This document shows, piece after piece, positions 50,401 through 60,707 of a DNA stretch of 64,000 nt; positions within the stretch are counted from its first letter, which is position 1, and each line of letters begins with the position of its first letter. Under the pieces are notes generated by a model. That model was not told the origin of the DNA. It made no database searches and worked only from the letters and a program-made list of their open reading frames with translations. The stretch is from Euryodendron excelsum (lineage: Eukaryota; Streptophyta; Magnoliopsida; Ericales; Pentaphylacaceae): positions 21,030,501 through 21,094,500 of the forward strand of contig CM065390.1 of NCBI GenBank assembly GCA_033060915.1, read 5' to 3'. Both the position numbers and the translations under genes were made by a program.

Positions 50401-53400
50401 ACTCTTAGGCTTGATGAGACAATATTATCCTGTAAGCAGCTGTTTCTTTTGGTACAGAATGAGTTTTTGTGTTCCTTTTTACTGATCTGTTCCTTGCATC
50501 ATCTGTTTCCCCCTCTATGGCACTTCTGGTTTGCATTAAATTATATTTTGTCTTTAGTACTGTTATCAGTCCACATGATCATTTTTTATGTTCGTGATGC
50601 ATTGTTTATTTACTCCTAGTTACCGTATTGTTTGTCTGCTTTAGAAACTCAAGCATTTAATGCATTCAGAGTGAAAAGTACAAGTTCCCGAGAGTATCCC
50701 TCGATTTAATATCACAAATTGTAATCTTGTGGGCAACTCTTCACAAAACTACTCCAAAAGGATAATTTAGGAATTTTCCAAATCTTTTCTATTGACTTTT
50801 TAAAATTACCAACAGTTTTGAAACATCCCAAAAAGGAAGATGGAGCAATAATTCTGGATGGATGGAGTATCACCTAACCTAGTTGTTTGTACTTTGAGAA
50901 TGCATTCTTTTTTTATTTGTCTTAACACTGAAGTGATTTTTGTTCATAATCTCTGATCTCTTTTATTGCTTTTGTCTTGGTGTGCACTTTTTTTACTTGG
51001 AACTTTATTTTTTTTGAATGAATTGCTTTTATTAATTGCAGAAAGGAGGGAAAAAAAGAGAGAAAAGGAACACGTTGTCGGCTACTTCTATTAAACATGT
51101 TATCGTAGACATCTTATTATTGGTGGCCTAAGAAGCACGGATACTTCTAAGAAGATGCTGTGTCTTTGTCGGGCTTGTTAGACATTCCTCCGGCACGATT
51201 CAGACATATGTACAAATGTGTCCTTATAATTATTAAATTTTTTTTAGAATCGGACACACTTTGATTACTTGAGGGACGCACTTGTCAATCGCTTAACCCA
51301 CATGAAACACATTACAAGCTTGAAGAAATAACTTGGGATCTAATTGTAAAATCAAAACAAAGGGGATTTATATCTAATTTGGCTGTTAAGCTATGGAATA
51401 CATGGTTTTTAATTTTCACTAGCATTATCTTGCAATTTTTTATTAGCTTTGAGTAAATTGGTCATATATATGACATATAAAAATATGTAATTAGAATATA
51501 TATTTTAGCTATGTCTTCGCTGTTTCGTGTCCTACATTTTTTTAAAATTGCCAGGTCTGTGTCCATGTTGTGTCCATATCATGTGTCCCTGTCCATGCTT
51601 CTTAGTTGGTCACATTAGTCATCAAAACTAAGAAGGAACTGTAATAATTTGCTTGCGAGAAGGTTTTCTTAAATTTTGAATGGTTCATGGATCTGTGCAT
51701 GTAGTAGTTCTCACATTCTTTTGCTTTTGTAGGGTGATCTTGTGCATGAAGAAATTTATGCATCTGACACAGCTGGTTCTGGAGAAATAAATAGAAGCCT
51801 GCAAAATCAAATTGAATCAAAGGAGTCAGCTAGGATGGTGGAGTTCGCTGACCAATTTCAAGATTTTGATACTTTTTGTGGAAATTTGGATTCAGAAAGA
51901 AGATTAAATAAAGTTACCCCATTGTACCAAAGAATATTATCAGCCTTGATTATAGAAGATGAAATTGAAGAATTTGAAGAAAACAGCATGGGAAGAAATG
52001 CTTCTGTTCAATATGCTACAGATGATTTATGTTGCGATGTTGAACCTAGAAAGTGGGATAGAATGGAATTTGAATGTGAGACAACATTTGGTGCTCAAAC
52101 TCTGAAACAATGTGCTGGCAACAGATTTTTTTCTTGTAATGGGAGTAATTCATCTTTTAGAAGCCCAGTCATCCCGAATCCTCCACAGAATCAAGAACTG
52201 TTGCAAGGAGAAACTGGATTTGTGCATTCGGAGGTTGGGGCATTGGCTGGGCTTTCTGGTAATGGTCTGGATGGGCCACAAACTGTACAAACAAATGGTT
52301 TCAGCATATCTTCCTTCGATAGCCAATATGAGAAATCATGTATGGAAGACAAAATCTTGCTGGAGCTGCAGAGTATTGGCATACATCTGGACACAGTGGT
52401 AGGTTTTTCTTATATGTAGATGGTGCTTATTTGAATGGTGTTTCTCATCTTTCAATAAAAGGGCTCCCCACTATTTGGTTCTATGAAGCATGGTTACGAC
52501 ACAATAGAGGTGCATTGACATAGCAATTTCCAAAAGATTAGGACTTCTAAATGGGGGGATACAACCATAAATAAATATTTATTGATATATTTTGTTTTTA
52601 TATTGAAAATAAGTTTCTATTTATTATTTGAAAATAAGAACAAATCATTTCATATATATATGTTAGAAAAGAAGTGAGAATAGAAAACCGTAACGTCTAC
52701 TTATACAAGTTTTAATTATTCGCAAGCAAGGAAAGTTTTAAAGGTTTAGAGTTTCAATATATTAAAAAACCCAAAGGACAGGCAAAAAGGAAAAGAGTAT
52801 GTATATATAGATATTTCTACGGCTGTCATTTTATTTTTTATACAAAGTTGTGCCAAGACCCTAGATATGTCTCATTTGTGTCCAGGCAATGGACCATGTG
52901 TGTCCAAAACATGTCTTTGAAAAACTAAAAAATTAATGGGACACATTTGGATGCTTGTTAGTGTGTGTCTTAGACTCTTAGGAATGTCGATGTTCCTCTT
53001 GTTGGACACTTATGTGGCTCCCTTGTAGGTGTGTCCTTGCTTCCTAGTTTTGGTTTTTTTTTGCCCTTCTCTTCTTTGTAAAGGCTCCTTTGGGGGGTTC
53101 ATGTTGTGGGATGCATCCTTCCACTTTCAAAATATCTTTTCTGGATCACAGCATTCTAATTTTGCAGCCGGCTAGTACTTTCTTCCCACTTCTCTGATTT
53201 TATTTTTTTCTTTTCCATTTTCATTGTTTTATTTTTACATTGCATTCCCTCCCTTCTTTCTGGATTTTTGCTACAGCCTGGTTTGGATGACGGAGAGGAT
53301 GAAGCGATTAATCAAGAAATTGTTCAGCTGAAGAAGGGACTCCACCAACAGGTTAGGCTGTGGCACTTGCTTCCAATATCTCCTTTTTTCTCCACCATAT

Positions 53401-55699
53401 TATTACACTATTTCCAAGTAGAAACTTCAAGAAAGTCAATTTTTTTCAAGGAAAATGTTGTTACAACCTTGTTTAAATATTCTTGTCCTTATACGTCAAT
53501 CTCAGTTGTATTACAAGCATGCTTTGTTCTTAATTTTTTATTTCTTCATCGATTTCACAGATTAGTAAAAAGAAGGCATGCTTAGATAAAGTATATGAAG
53601 CAATTCAGCAAGGGAAGGAGGCGGAGGCAGAAGCACGGTAATACTCATTATTTGAACATCTTTCTTATATTAGACTTTTAAGCTTTTCATGATGAACTTT
53701 AAGTTTCAAAATTATTTGTTCAAATCTTCTTGAGATGATTGCATTGTGGTTGTTGTGCAGGGAAATTGAGCAGGTTGCAATGGATAGGCTTGTGGAGTTG
53801 GCTTACAAAAAGCTTTTGGTAATTATCTCATTTTTTCGCCAAGCCTTTATTTGCTTATTCTTGTATTGATATTGCTTGGTGATATACTTTACACTGGATG
53901 GTTTCTACTACATATTTTAGAGGCAGGGGAAGCATAATGCAGAATTGATGTACATAATCTCCTACAATTTTTATTTTAAATTTATTTTTATAGAGTTTGT
54001 TATCCATCCACCAAATTGTTATTTTCTTTCTGTCACTAAAACATGCTCCCCGCTCCTCTCTCTATGTACTTTGTAAAACTTACTTCAATTCATATAGTCT
54101 GTCAAACCATGGTCAAAAAAACCTTTGTAATTTGTTACTTAAATGGCTGTAAAGATCTTTGACATTGTGTAAGCATTCTCTTCCGTCCAGTAATTAGGGG
54201 TTGGTTATGTAAGATAGCTTGTCCAAAGCTTTTATTTTTCCAATAACCATTTTTTTGTCCGAGTCCATGTTGACCACACAAATAAGGCTCTTTGGATTTA
54301 TTTATTTCAAACAGAAGTGAAGATTTTACTTGTATGTGCTATGTACCTCTATTATACTAGTAGTTAGATGTTTGATTAGCTGGGTCGCTGCAGATTTGAA
54401 CCATGAAAACTCTCTTTGATTAAATTTGACAGGTCACTCGAGGAAGTATTGCTTCTAAATATAGAATTGCTAAAGTTTCAAAGCAGGTTGCTTTGGCTTT
54501 TGCAAAGAGGATCCTTGCTAGATGCCGGGCATTTGAAGATTCAGGAATAAGTTGCTTTAACGAACCTGCACTTCGGGATGCAATTTTTGCTGCACCTCCT
54601 CTGGGCAATGACACAGGACCTTTGACTTGTGATGGCTTGGGAGCTGGTAATAAGCTTCCAGAATCTCTTAACCCTGTGACATCCCCCAGGGCATCAGGTC
54701 TGCCACTTTAAGTAAATGTTATTCTATTATGACAAATTGCCATAGTAGTTTTATCTTGATTCTCTTAATGAAAATTGCATACTTTTGGCAATTCATAACT
54801 GTTTGCTCCAAATTTTTCTTGGAGACAAAGAGGTGTTTGGTTGGGGGCCATTTATATTGGCAGAAATGTGTAGATCTTGTTCTTTGCTCCTGTATGATGT
54901 TTCCTAACACTCCTGGATTATGGGTTGTTTATTCTAGTTTACTCCTTCAGCTCAGCTGTATTTAATGAGTGGATTTTCTCTTACAGGATCCTTCCACAGC
55001 AATGCTGAGCAGCGTGATCTTCGGAGGGATTCATTAGATGCATTTGAAAATTTTACCCTTCAATCTGATCAGGCTTTTGCCAAAAATGGCCCAATATCTA
55101 ATAGAGGGAAGAAGAAAGAAGTATTGCTTGGTGATGTTGGTGGCAGTGCTGCCTTCAGACCCACATCAACTCTAGCTAGCACTCTTTTGGGTGGTACAAA
55201 GGGAAAGAGAAGTGAGAGAGAGAGGGACAAAGATGTCTCAAGCAGAAGTACTGTTGCCAAAGCTGGCCGTCTGTCATTGAGTAACTTTAGGGGCGAGCGG
55301 AAATCAAAAACAAAGCCCAAGCAGAAGACAGCTCAGCTATCAACATCTGGAAATGGATTTGTTAACAAATTTACTGAAACAATGCATCCTGTGTACCCCT
55401 CAACTACTGGTTCTGGTAATTTGATCACTAATGGTAGCAACAAAAAAAGAGAGGTTGGGTTGATTTCCCACAGTACCATTCCTCAGGATTCATCGAAGGA
55501 GACCAGGGAAGCCATGGACTTCACAAATTTGCAGCTGCCTGAATTAGACCCGATTGACGGACTAGGTGTAGTCACTGACCTAGGAGGGCATCAAGATCTA
55601 ACCTCTTGGTTGAACTTTGATGAAGATGGTTTACAAGACCATGATTCAGCGGGCCTTGAAATACCTATGGATGACCTTTCAGAGTTGAACATGTTTTGA
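44445..55699 (+). CDS. Plant SAGA-complex subunit, SCS2/ADA3-like (AT4G29790/AT2G19390 family)
   Basis: Fourteen coding exons, all GT/AG and in phase: 44445-44863, 45116-45356, 46553-46830, 47757-47927, 48121-48894, 48999-49090, 49386-49448, 49552-49640, 51733-52398, 53277-53351, 53561-53637, 53761-53818, 54433-54697, 54987-55699. The total is 3,981 bp, 1,326 residues. The N-terminus is MAGNARFELTS; the middle is Ser/Arg/Lys-rich and probably disordered, with a nuclear-localisation-like KKMKRKRS in exon 3. Conserved blocks include HEELLAAANLARNAS, VTPLYQRILSALIIEDE and, near residues 910-1055, LLELQSIGIHLDTVPG followed by an acidic and then helical, Lys-rich segment that resembles the Ada3 domain. 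The C-terminus is acidic (residues 1290-1326). From memory, Arabidopsis relatives are SAGA histone acetyltransferase subunits SCS2A/2B, elsewhere called ADA3-like. Family membership is strong; the exact symbol is not certain. Confidence 0.85.
45760..46313. mobile_element. Possible TIR element in intron 2 of the SAGA-subunit gene
   Basis: The left end GTTACCTGGAA and the right end TTCTGGTAAC are near inverted repeats. Inside are two direct copies of about 115 bp, each containing GAAAGTGTACCAT-like sequence and TTTCGGA (46125-46165 and 46260-46295). No target duplication was seen. Confidence 0.35.
47341..47500 (+). mobile_element. tRNA-derived SINE
   Basis: An internal polymerase III promoter is visible: A box TAGCTTAGTTGG at 47349-47360 and a B-box-like GAGATCAAATTCC at 47397-47409. 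This is the spacing of a tRNA-related head. The body continues AAGGGGTTATAGGTAGG and ends near a run of A. It lies in an intron of the SAGA-subunit gene. It is not a tRNA gene because it lacks a foldable acceptor stem and anticodon arm. Confidence 0.65.
50178..50412. repeat. Tandem duplication of about 95 bp in intron 8
   Basis: Three imperfect units with the landmarks TGCCTCAATTGATTT, TTCAAAAGAAATTCATG and AAGACTTACTCTTAGGC. Confidence 0.7.
51129..51605. mobile_element. Non-autonomous Mutator-like TIR element (copy 2)
   Basis: The left end TAAGAAGCACGGATAC and the right end CCATGCTTCTTAG match copy 1. Flanks TTGGTGGCC and TTGGTCACA share only 6 of 9 bases, so the target duplication has decayed. 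The body is 477 bp, noncoding, and lies in intron 8 of the SAGA-subunit gene. Confidence 0.65.
52850..53049. mobile_element. Decayed relative of the Mutator-like element (copy 4)
   Basis: Ends GTGTCCTTGCTTCCTAG at 53033-53049 and contains several GTGTCC phrases, like the subterminal tracts of the other copies. No intact left end was found. It lies in intron 9 of the SAGA-subunit gene. Confidence 0.45.
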
Positions 55700-56760
55700 T
55701 GATGGCACTAAATTGTACATTCTTGTTGATGATTTAACTGTTTAGGTGAGAATAATTGTTTTGGGTTTTTTTGGGAGGTGGGGTGGGGTGGGGTGGGAGG
55801 GCTACTTATCAATTGTCTTAGGCCAATTGGCACTTGTAATTATGGCCATTCTTTTGTATACTTCTTACAGAAGTCATTAAAAAATTCTCATTGTTTATGT
55901 GATCCAGAAAATTTCTAATTATAATGAATTCCAATTTCTTTTAAGGCCTCTTTTGTTTATCTCTTCTTCTGAGTCTTTCCAGCTATACTAGCCTCCCAGG
56001 AGCTTCACTTTTAATAGATATTGGTGTCTATATTGCGGATTGCTCATTTGTTGTATTGTTGATATTTTGAGGCCTTTATGCGTTCACATCAGTTTTCAAC
56101 CATGCACGCAAGTATTAATTTTTTACAATCGAATGATAAGTGTGTTCTGCTGCTAATATTGCATTTTTGCATTTAGAATGTAATTGACCAAATACAGGGA
56201 CATTGTTTTATTTAACTTAATGCACCATGTTTCTTTCTCTAATTGGTTTGATTTTCCAGATGTTCTAGACCACTTGTTGGTGCTTGAGGAGATAGTTCAC
56301 CCTGTAAACAATTGTTTCTGAGAGAACTTTGCAGTATAAATTCATCGTCACTAAAATTTCTCCTTACAGTTTTCTTCATCTCCACCATTGAGCTAGCTTG
56401 GTGTGAGGACTTTACTGATATCCTATTTGGGAATGACAAGATCACTCGTGGAGGACTCATTTTGATGCTAGGAAATTTTGGAGCCTGTACCTGAGTGGGG
56501 CCTTGAATTCTATTTATGATGCCCATCTTAAACAGCTTTGAGGAGAGGTATGTTCAATTCTTTAGTTTGTCATGCCATTTGAGACATAGTTGCTTATTCT
56601 GCTTAGAATTAGTCAGGTGGCTTCCAGTAGATCTTATAGGTTCTTTGTGCCATTACAGTTTGGCTTTTTGTAGATGTTTTTAGTTTACGATGTAATGTTT
56701 TACCACTGCTACCACTGCTCCCCCTTGCTTCCTATCTATAGTAATGAAGTATGTGTAGCA
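55700..56760 (+). other. 3' UTR and downstream region of the SAGA-subunit gene
   Basis: After the stop at 55699 a GT donor at 55746 (TTTAG|GTGAG) and an acceptor at 56259 (TTTTCCAG) could define a 514 bp 3' UTR intron, followed by an exon with no coding potential. A polyadenylation-like AATGAAG lies near 56743. The limits are uncertain. A (GGGGT)n-like stretch is at 55780-55797. Confidence 0.4.
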
Positions 56761-57225
56761 ATTTCTGTTAGCATATGCAGTTATATGTGCTAAATTTTAG
56801 CTCCCATGGTTACTTTATTTCGAATTGTTATATGGAAGATATATTTCGTATTTTGGTGTTGTTGCTTTGGCTTCTGTTTTGGAGTTGTTGTTTATCTGCG
56901 TTTTAGTTATCTGGACATTTATTTTAATCTGTTAGTGCTGAATATCATGGATTTTTGATATAAATTTCAAAAACTGCATTTGCTACTGTTCTGGCTCCTG
57001 CAATACTTACAACACAGTCCCTTCCACCAACCCTCCTTTTTGTCAACTGAAGAAAACAAATGCCTCGTATATGCGATGCTTATTTGGTTATAATTTGGCT
57101 ATACTGGACAATGTTGTTTAGGCCAAACTAGGGATTCCTTGCTGGAGGTGTGTACATTAGAGAGATTGATCCATAAAACTCTTCCATGGAAAATGGCAAA
57201 GAGGGGGAGAAGAAGGGGTGGGTTG

Positions 57226-57301
57226 TTTTTTTTTTTTTTTTTTTTTTTTTTGTTTTTTTTAGTTTTCTTTTTTGGGGGGGGGGGGGGGGGGGGGGGGGGG
57301 G
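57226..57301. repeat. T26 followed by G28 homopolymer pair
   Basis: T tract at 57226-57251 and G tract at 57274-57301, only 22 bases apart, in intergenic DNA. The frames across it are poly-Phe/poly-Gly or poly-Pro artefacts. Confidence 0.9.
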
Positions 57302-57499
57302 CGCTGTATTAAGCTTTGCTGATGACAGAATCAGTAGGCTGTACATATTTGTACAAGGAGGTACATGTCATGCACTCAGGCCTCCTGAACCTAATGTTTT
57401 AATGAATCCTTGGATAAATAGAGGATTGACCTTAATTTTTATGGACCTCTTTTCTAACTATTGCAAATCTAGGTCTTGTGCTTGGTTAGGCCATCTCTG

Positions 57500-58489
57500 A
57501 TTGGGAACATCACGGTAATATTGGTGGTGGGCACATTGTAGTCATGTTTGCTAAGTTTCTGGAGGGTACATCTTGCGTGCTGTTGCTTCTTAATTTTAAG
57601 TACTAGGATTCCTCTTGCTATTTCTACCTGATCAAATATTTCACAGTTACATTTTGATTGATCTGGTGAGTTAAACTCTACGAAGCAATGTTGTTGGTTG
57701 AAGGTGTCTTTAATTTGTCACGGTAACCTGTGGCTGTGGGTTATTCAACTCAATGACGTGAATGTGTACTTGATGTACTAATCTCTTGTTAGTGTGGTTG
57801 ATGCACCCTGAATTCATCCTAGGTGCTTAGAGATAAAAAGTATGTTGTGAATGTTTGAATATCCAAAACAATCGGATGTATACAGTGATGAATGAATGAG
57901 TAATGATGCTATGGTGATGATGTGGCTGTGGAGTACCGTGGAGTAAGTTTATAATAGTACGAGGTTTCTTAGAATTCCCTAATCGTGGTTGGGAAAATAT
58001 GCGGAACCCGTCTCTGGAGGAAATAAGCCCCTGTTGCGGGTATTGTTAAAAATGTGTTGAGTTGTTGGGAAAGAGAAGATATGGATATTGCTTACTTTCA
58101 TGGACTCAGTATCTGTATTTGGTGTGGGTGGTTGCCTATGTGACGTGTATCCTATAACCCCAAATTTTAGCTTAGGGACTGGGCTTGAAAAATGTCCAAA
58201 CACTGGGTGAGAGTATGCGGGCATATCTTGTACATTCAAATACATTTATATAAATTGGTAAGGTTTGATGATAATATGGTTTATTTAAATAGACAGTGGA
58301 ATAAGATAATTACCATATATAGATAAATGGGTTTCTATTTATCTCTCCATATGGAATCAGCATTAAATATGTTCAAGAGTTGGGTAAGAGTATGTTGTCT
58401 TGCATGTCCTAATGGACTTTAGTAAGACTATAACGTATGATGATATGGTCATTTCTAGATATGCTTGAATCAGATCTTAGAATGTTGTG
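57500..58489. other. Intergenic DNA downstream of the SAGA-subunit gene
   Basis: No gene recognised. Phrases such as GTTTCTATTTATCTCTCC (58330) recur after the TIR element at 59284, suggesting an old tandem duplication of about 180 bp. Confidence 0.45.
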
Positions 58490-59260
58490 CTTATAACAAA
58501 AAAAGGGTAAATAATCATTTTGTCCTTCCAACTTCGCCTAAAAATTCAATACCATCCTCCAACTTTGATTTATTCTATTGAAGCCCCCCAATTTTTAAAA
58601 GTAAACTAATCTAGTCCAATATTTTAACGTAGGTGAGAAAAGTTAACAGTTAATTGCACTATGACATCTCATTTATAGCTCAATATTACATTTTACCACA
58701 CTAAACTACATTTTTTTACATTTTTACCCTATAGACGGTCAGAATTCTAAGTTGAGATATTGTTTGGCCAAAATTATATATTACTTTGTTAAGCAAAGAA
58801 TAAAAAAGAGGATTTATGGCTATGAAGGTTGTAAGTACTCTCAGAAGATTAAAAATGGCCAAGATCATCTAAATAATATTACTTTTATCCATCACCTGCT
58901 ATTGCCCTCAATAGCTGTCAATATCAAAGGTATTTTTGAAATTATAGATTCGTTAAGTGAAGAGAAAAATCACAATTTCTTGTATTGTATCTGACGAACA
59001 TGGTTAAAAGTGTTTATTAGTTTGCAACAGTTTAGGGAGAAAAAACGTAATGATTTTTAGTTCAAGAGGGTAAAGTAAAATTGAATTATAGTTGAAAGGG
59101 TCAAAGTGTTATTATATTCAACTATGTTAAAATGTTGGATTCAATTGACTTACTTTGAAAAGTTTTAAGACAATAGAACAAATCAAAGCTTAGAGATGAC
59201 ATTGAAATCGTATACACAGTTGAAGGGACAAAATGAATATTTACCTAAACGAAAAAGATA
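58490..59260. mobile_element. TIR element (GGTAAATANTCATTTTGTCC ends)
   Basis: Left end AAAGGGTAAATAATCATTTT and right end, reversed, AGGTAAATATTCATTTTGTC are inverted repeats of about 30 bp. Flanking direct repeat CTTAGAATGTTGTG occurs at 58476-58489 and 59261-59274 (14 bp, exact), which could be a target duplication or part of an older repeat. No transposase frame. Confidence 0.5.
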
Positions 59261-59345
59261 CTTAGAATGTTGTGTGTAAAGGGGTTCTCTATTTGTCTCT
59301 CCATGTGATAAGCAGGGAAAACCGTTCTCTGCTATCAAACGAGCT

Positions 59346-59400
59346 TCATCATCGTCATCATCTTCTTCTTCTTCTTCTTTCTCCTCCTCATCATCACGCA
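59346..59400. repeat. Trinucleotide (TCA/TCT)n microsatellite
   Basis: TCATCATCG then TCTTCTTCTTCT runs; on the minus strand they give an Asp/Glu-rich frame that is not a gene. Confidence 0.85.
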
Positions 59401-60015
59401 TAAAGCATTGGAGTGTCCACCATTAGACGGTTAATAATTATCCGGTGGAACTTTAAAGGAGTATAGAAGCTTTTTGAAAAGGTATCCTCCTTCAACATTC
59501 CATTAACTGTACTCAAGAATGGTTGAGCTGAATCTTGATTGGGCCATGAAGGATGGTTAGTTGATTTTGTTTGTTTATTTATTTGTTTGTGTTTGTCAAT
59601 TCTTAATATAAATCTTAAGATGAGTGAGGTCATTGGTAATGGGTTCATAAAAACTGATGGTTTGCCGTGAATAGTATAGGATGCTGTCAAATCATGTATT
59701 GAGCTTATATGCATCTGTACTGCTTACTTATAGGATGTGCAAAATGCTGGTTGATTTGTTTTCATTTTGTTGTTTTGCCTCAAGCTCGATCATAAGTGCG
59801 GACATAGGTATTGGGATCATGGAAGATATAAGTTTGCCGCAAAGTTGGTTTTGTGGGGCCATTATCTTGGAGCACATTATTTTGGCCTTTCACTAGGAGT
59901 TAAGAGGATGTAAATCAAGCTGTATATAAAATTTGTTTTCCAAAAGATCGAGTGGTGTTTCAGTCTCCGTCATCCATGCACTATTAAGTGCATGGCTCTT
60001 CATGGGCTCCATCTA
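59401..60015. other. Intergenic DNA
   Basis: Short chance frames only; nothing recognised. Confidence 0.4.
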
Positions 60016-60024
60016 TATTTATGC

Positions 60025-60698
60025 TAGGAAGCACGGACACTTCGTTGGAGGAGCAGTACCTGTGTCCGACACTTGTTGGACACCGACACGCGTGGGACAC
60101 TCATCGGACACGTGTCGAACACTCCATTCTACGAGTCCAATTATTTATTATTTATTTTTACATTGGACACTCCACGGAGATGGCTTAGACACGCGTGTCT
60201 CGTTTTGGACACTTTAGGAACACGCGGGGCCTCAACTATAAATTTTGAAACTAATTCTTGGTTCGAAGAAGAAGAAAAACAAACAAGAAGAAGAAGAAAA
60301 ACAAGTATGCTATGATGATGGATAGTTGATTAAATGTAATGACGTTTTAATATTTTTTGTAGTTTATGACTTTATAGTATTGTGTATTGATAGAACAACT
60401 TTTTTGTTGTTAATGTGTGTTAATGTGTTTGTTTACTTTATATTTTTTATGGAATATAATTGATTAATTATGAATTTTTTGCCGATTAAGTATTGAAATG
60501 TGTTTTTTAATTTTATTTTTAATTCGTGTAATCTTCTATATCTTTTACTTCTTTTATATAATATTTATATGTATAACATATAAGGAATATAAAAATATAG
60601 TCTTTTGTCATGTTCCTGCCGTGTCGTGTCCAGGATTTTTTGAAAATTGCCGTGTCAGCGTGTCCGACACGTATCGTGTCCGTGTCCGTGCTTCTTAG
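60025..60698. mobile_element. Non-autonomous Mutator-like TIR element (copy 3)
   Basis: Left end TAGGAAGCACGGACAC, right end CGTGTCCGTGCTTCTTAG, with CGGACACG-rich subterminal tracts. Flanks TATTTATGC (60016-60024) and TATCTATGC (60699-60707) agree at 8 of 9 bases. The body is 674 bp, with a GAAGAAGAAG run like copy 1, and has no transposase. Confidence 0.8.
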
Positions 60699-60707
60699 TA
60701 TCTATGC

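Larger units (their letters stand above)
49641..51732 (+). other. Intron 8 of the SAGA-subunit gene (2.1 kb)
   Basis: The longest coding intron, GT at 49641 and TTTTGTAG at 51732. It contains a tandem repeat at 50178-50412 and a Mutator-like element at 51129-51605. I see no cryptic exon that keeps phase. Confidence 0.7.

Noticed and set aside
57128..57500. Frames with poly-Phe/poly-Gly or poly-Pro/poly-Lys
   Set aside because: Artefacts of the T26 and G28 homopolymers.
59933..60315. Thr/Arg-rich overlapping frames
   Set aside because: Produced by the CGGACACG subterminal repeats of Mutator-like copy 3.
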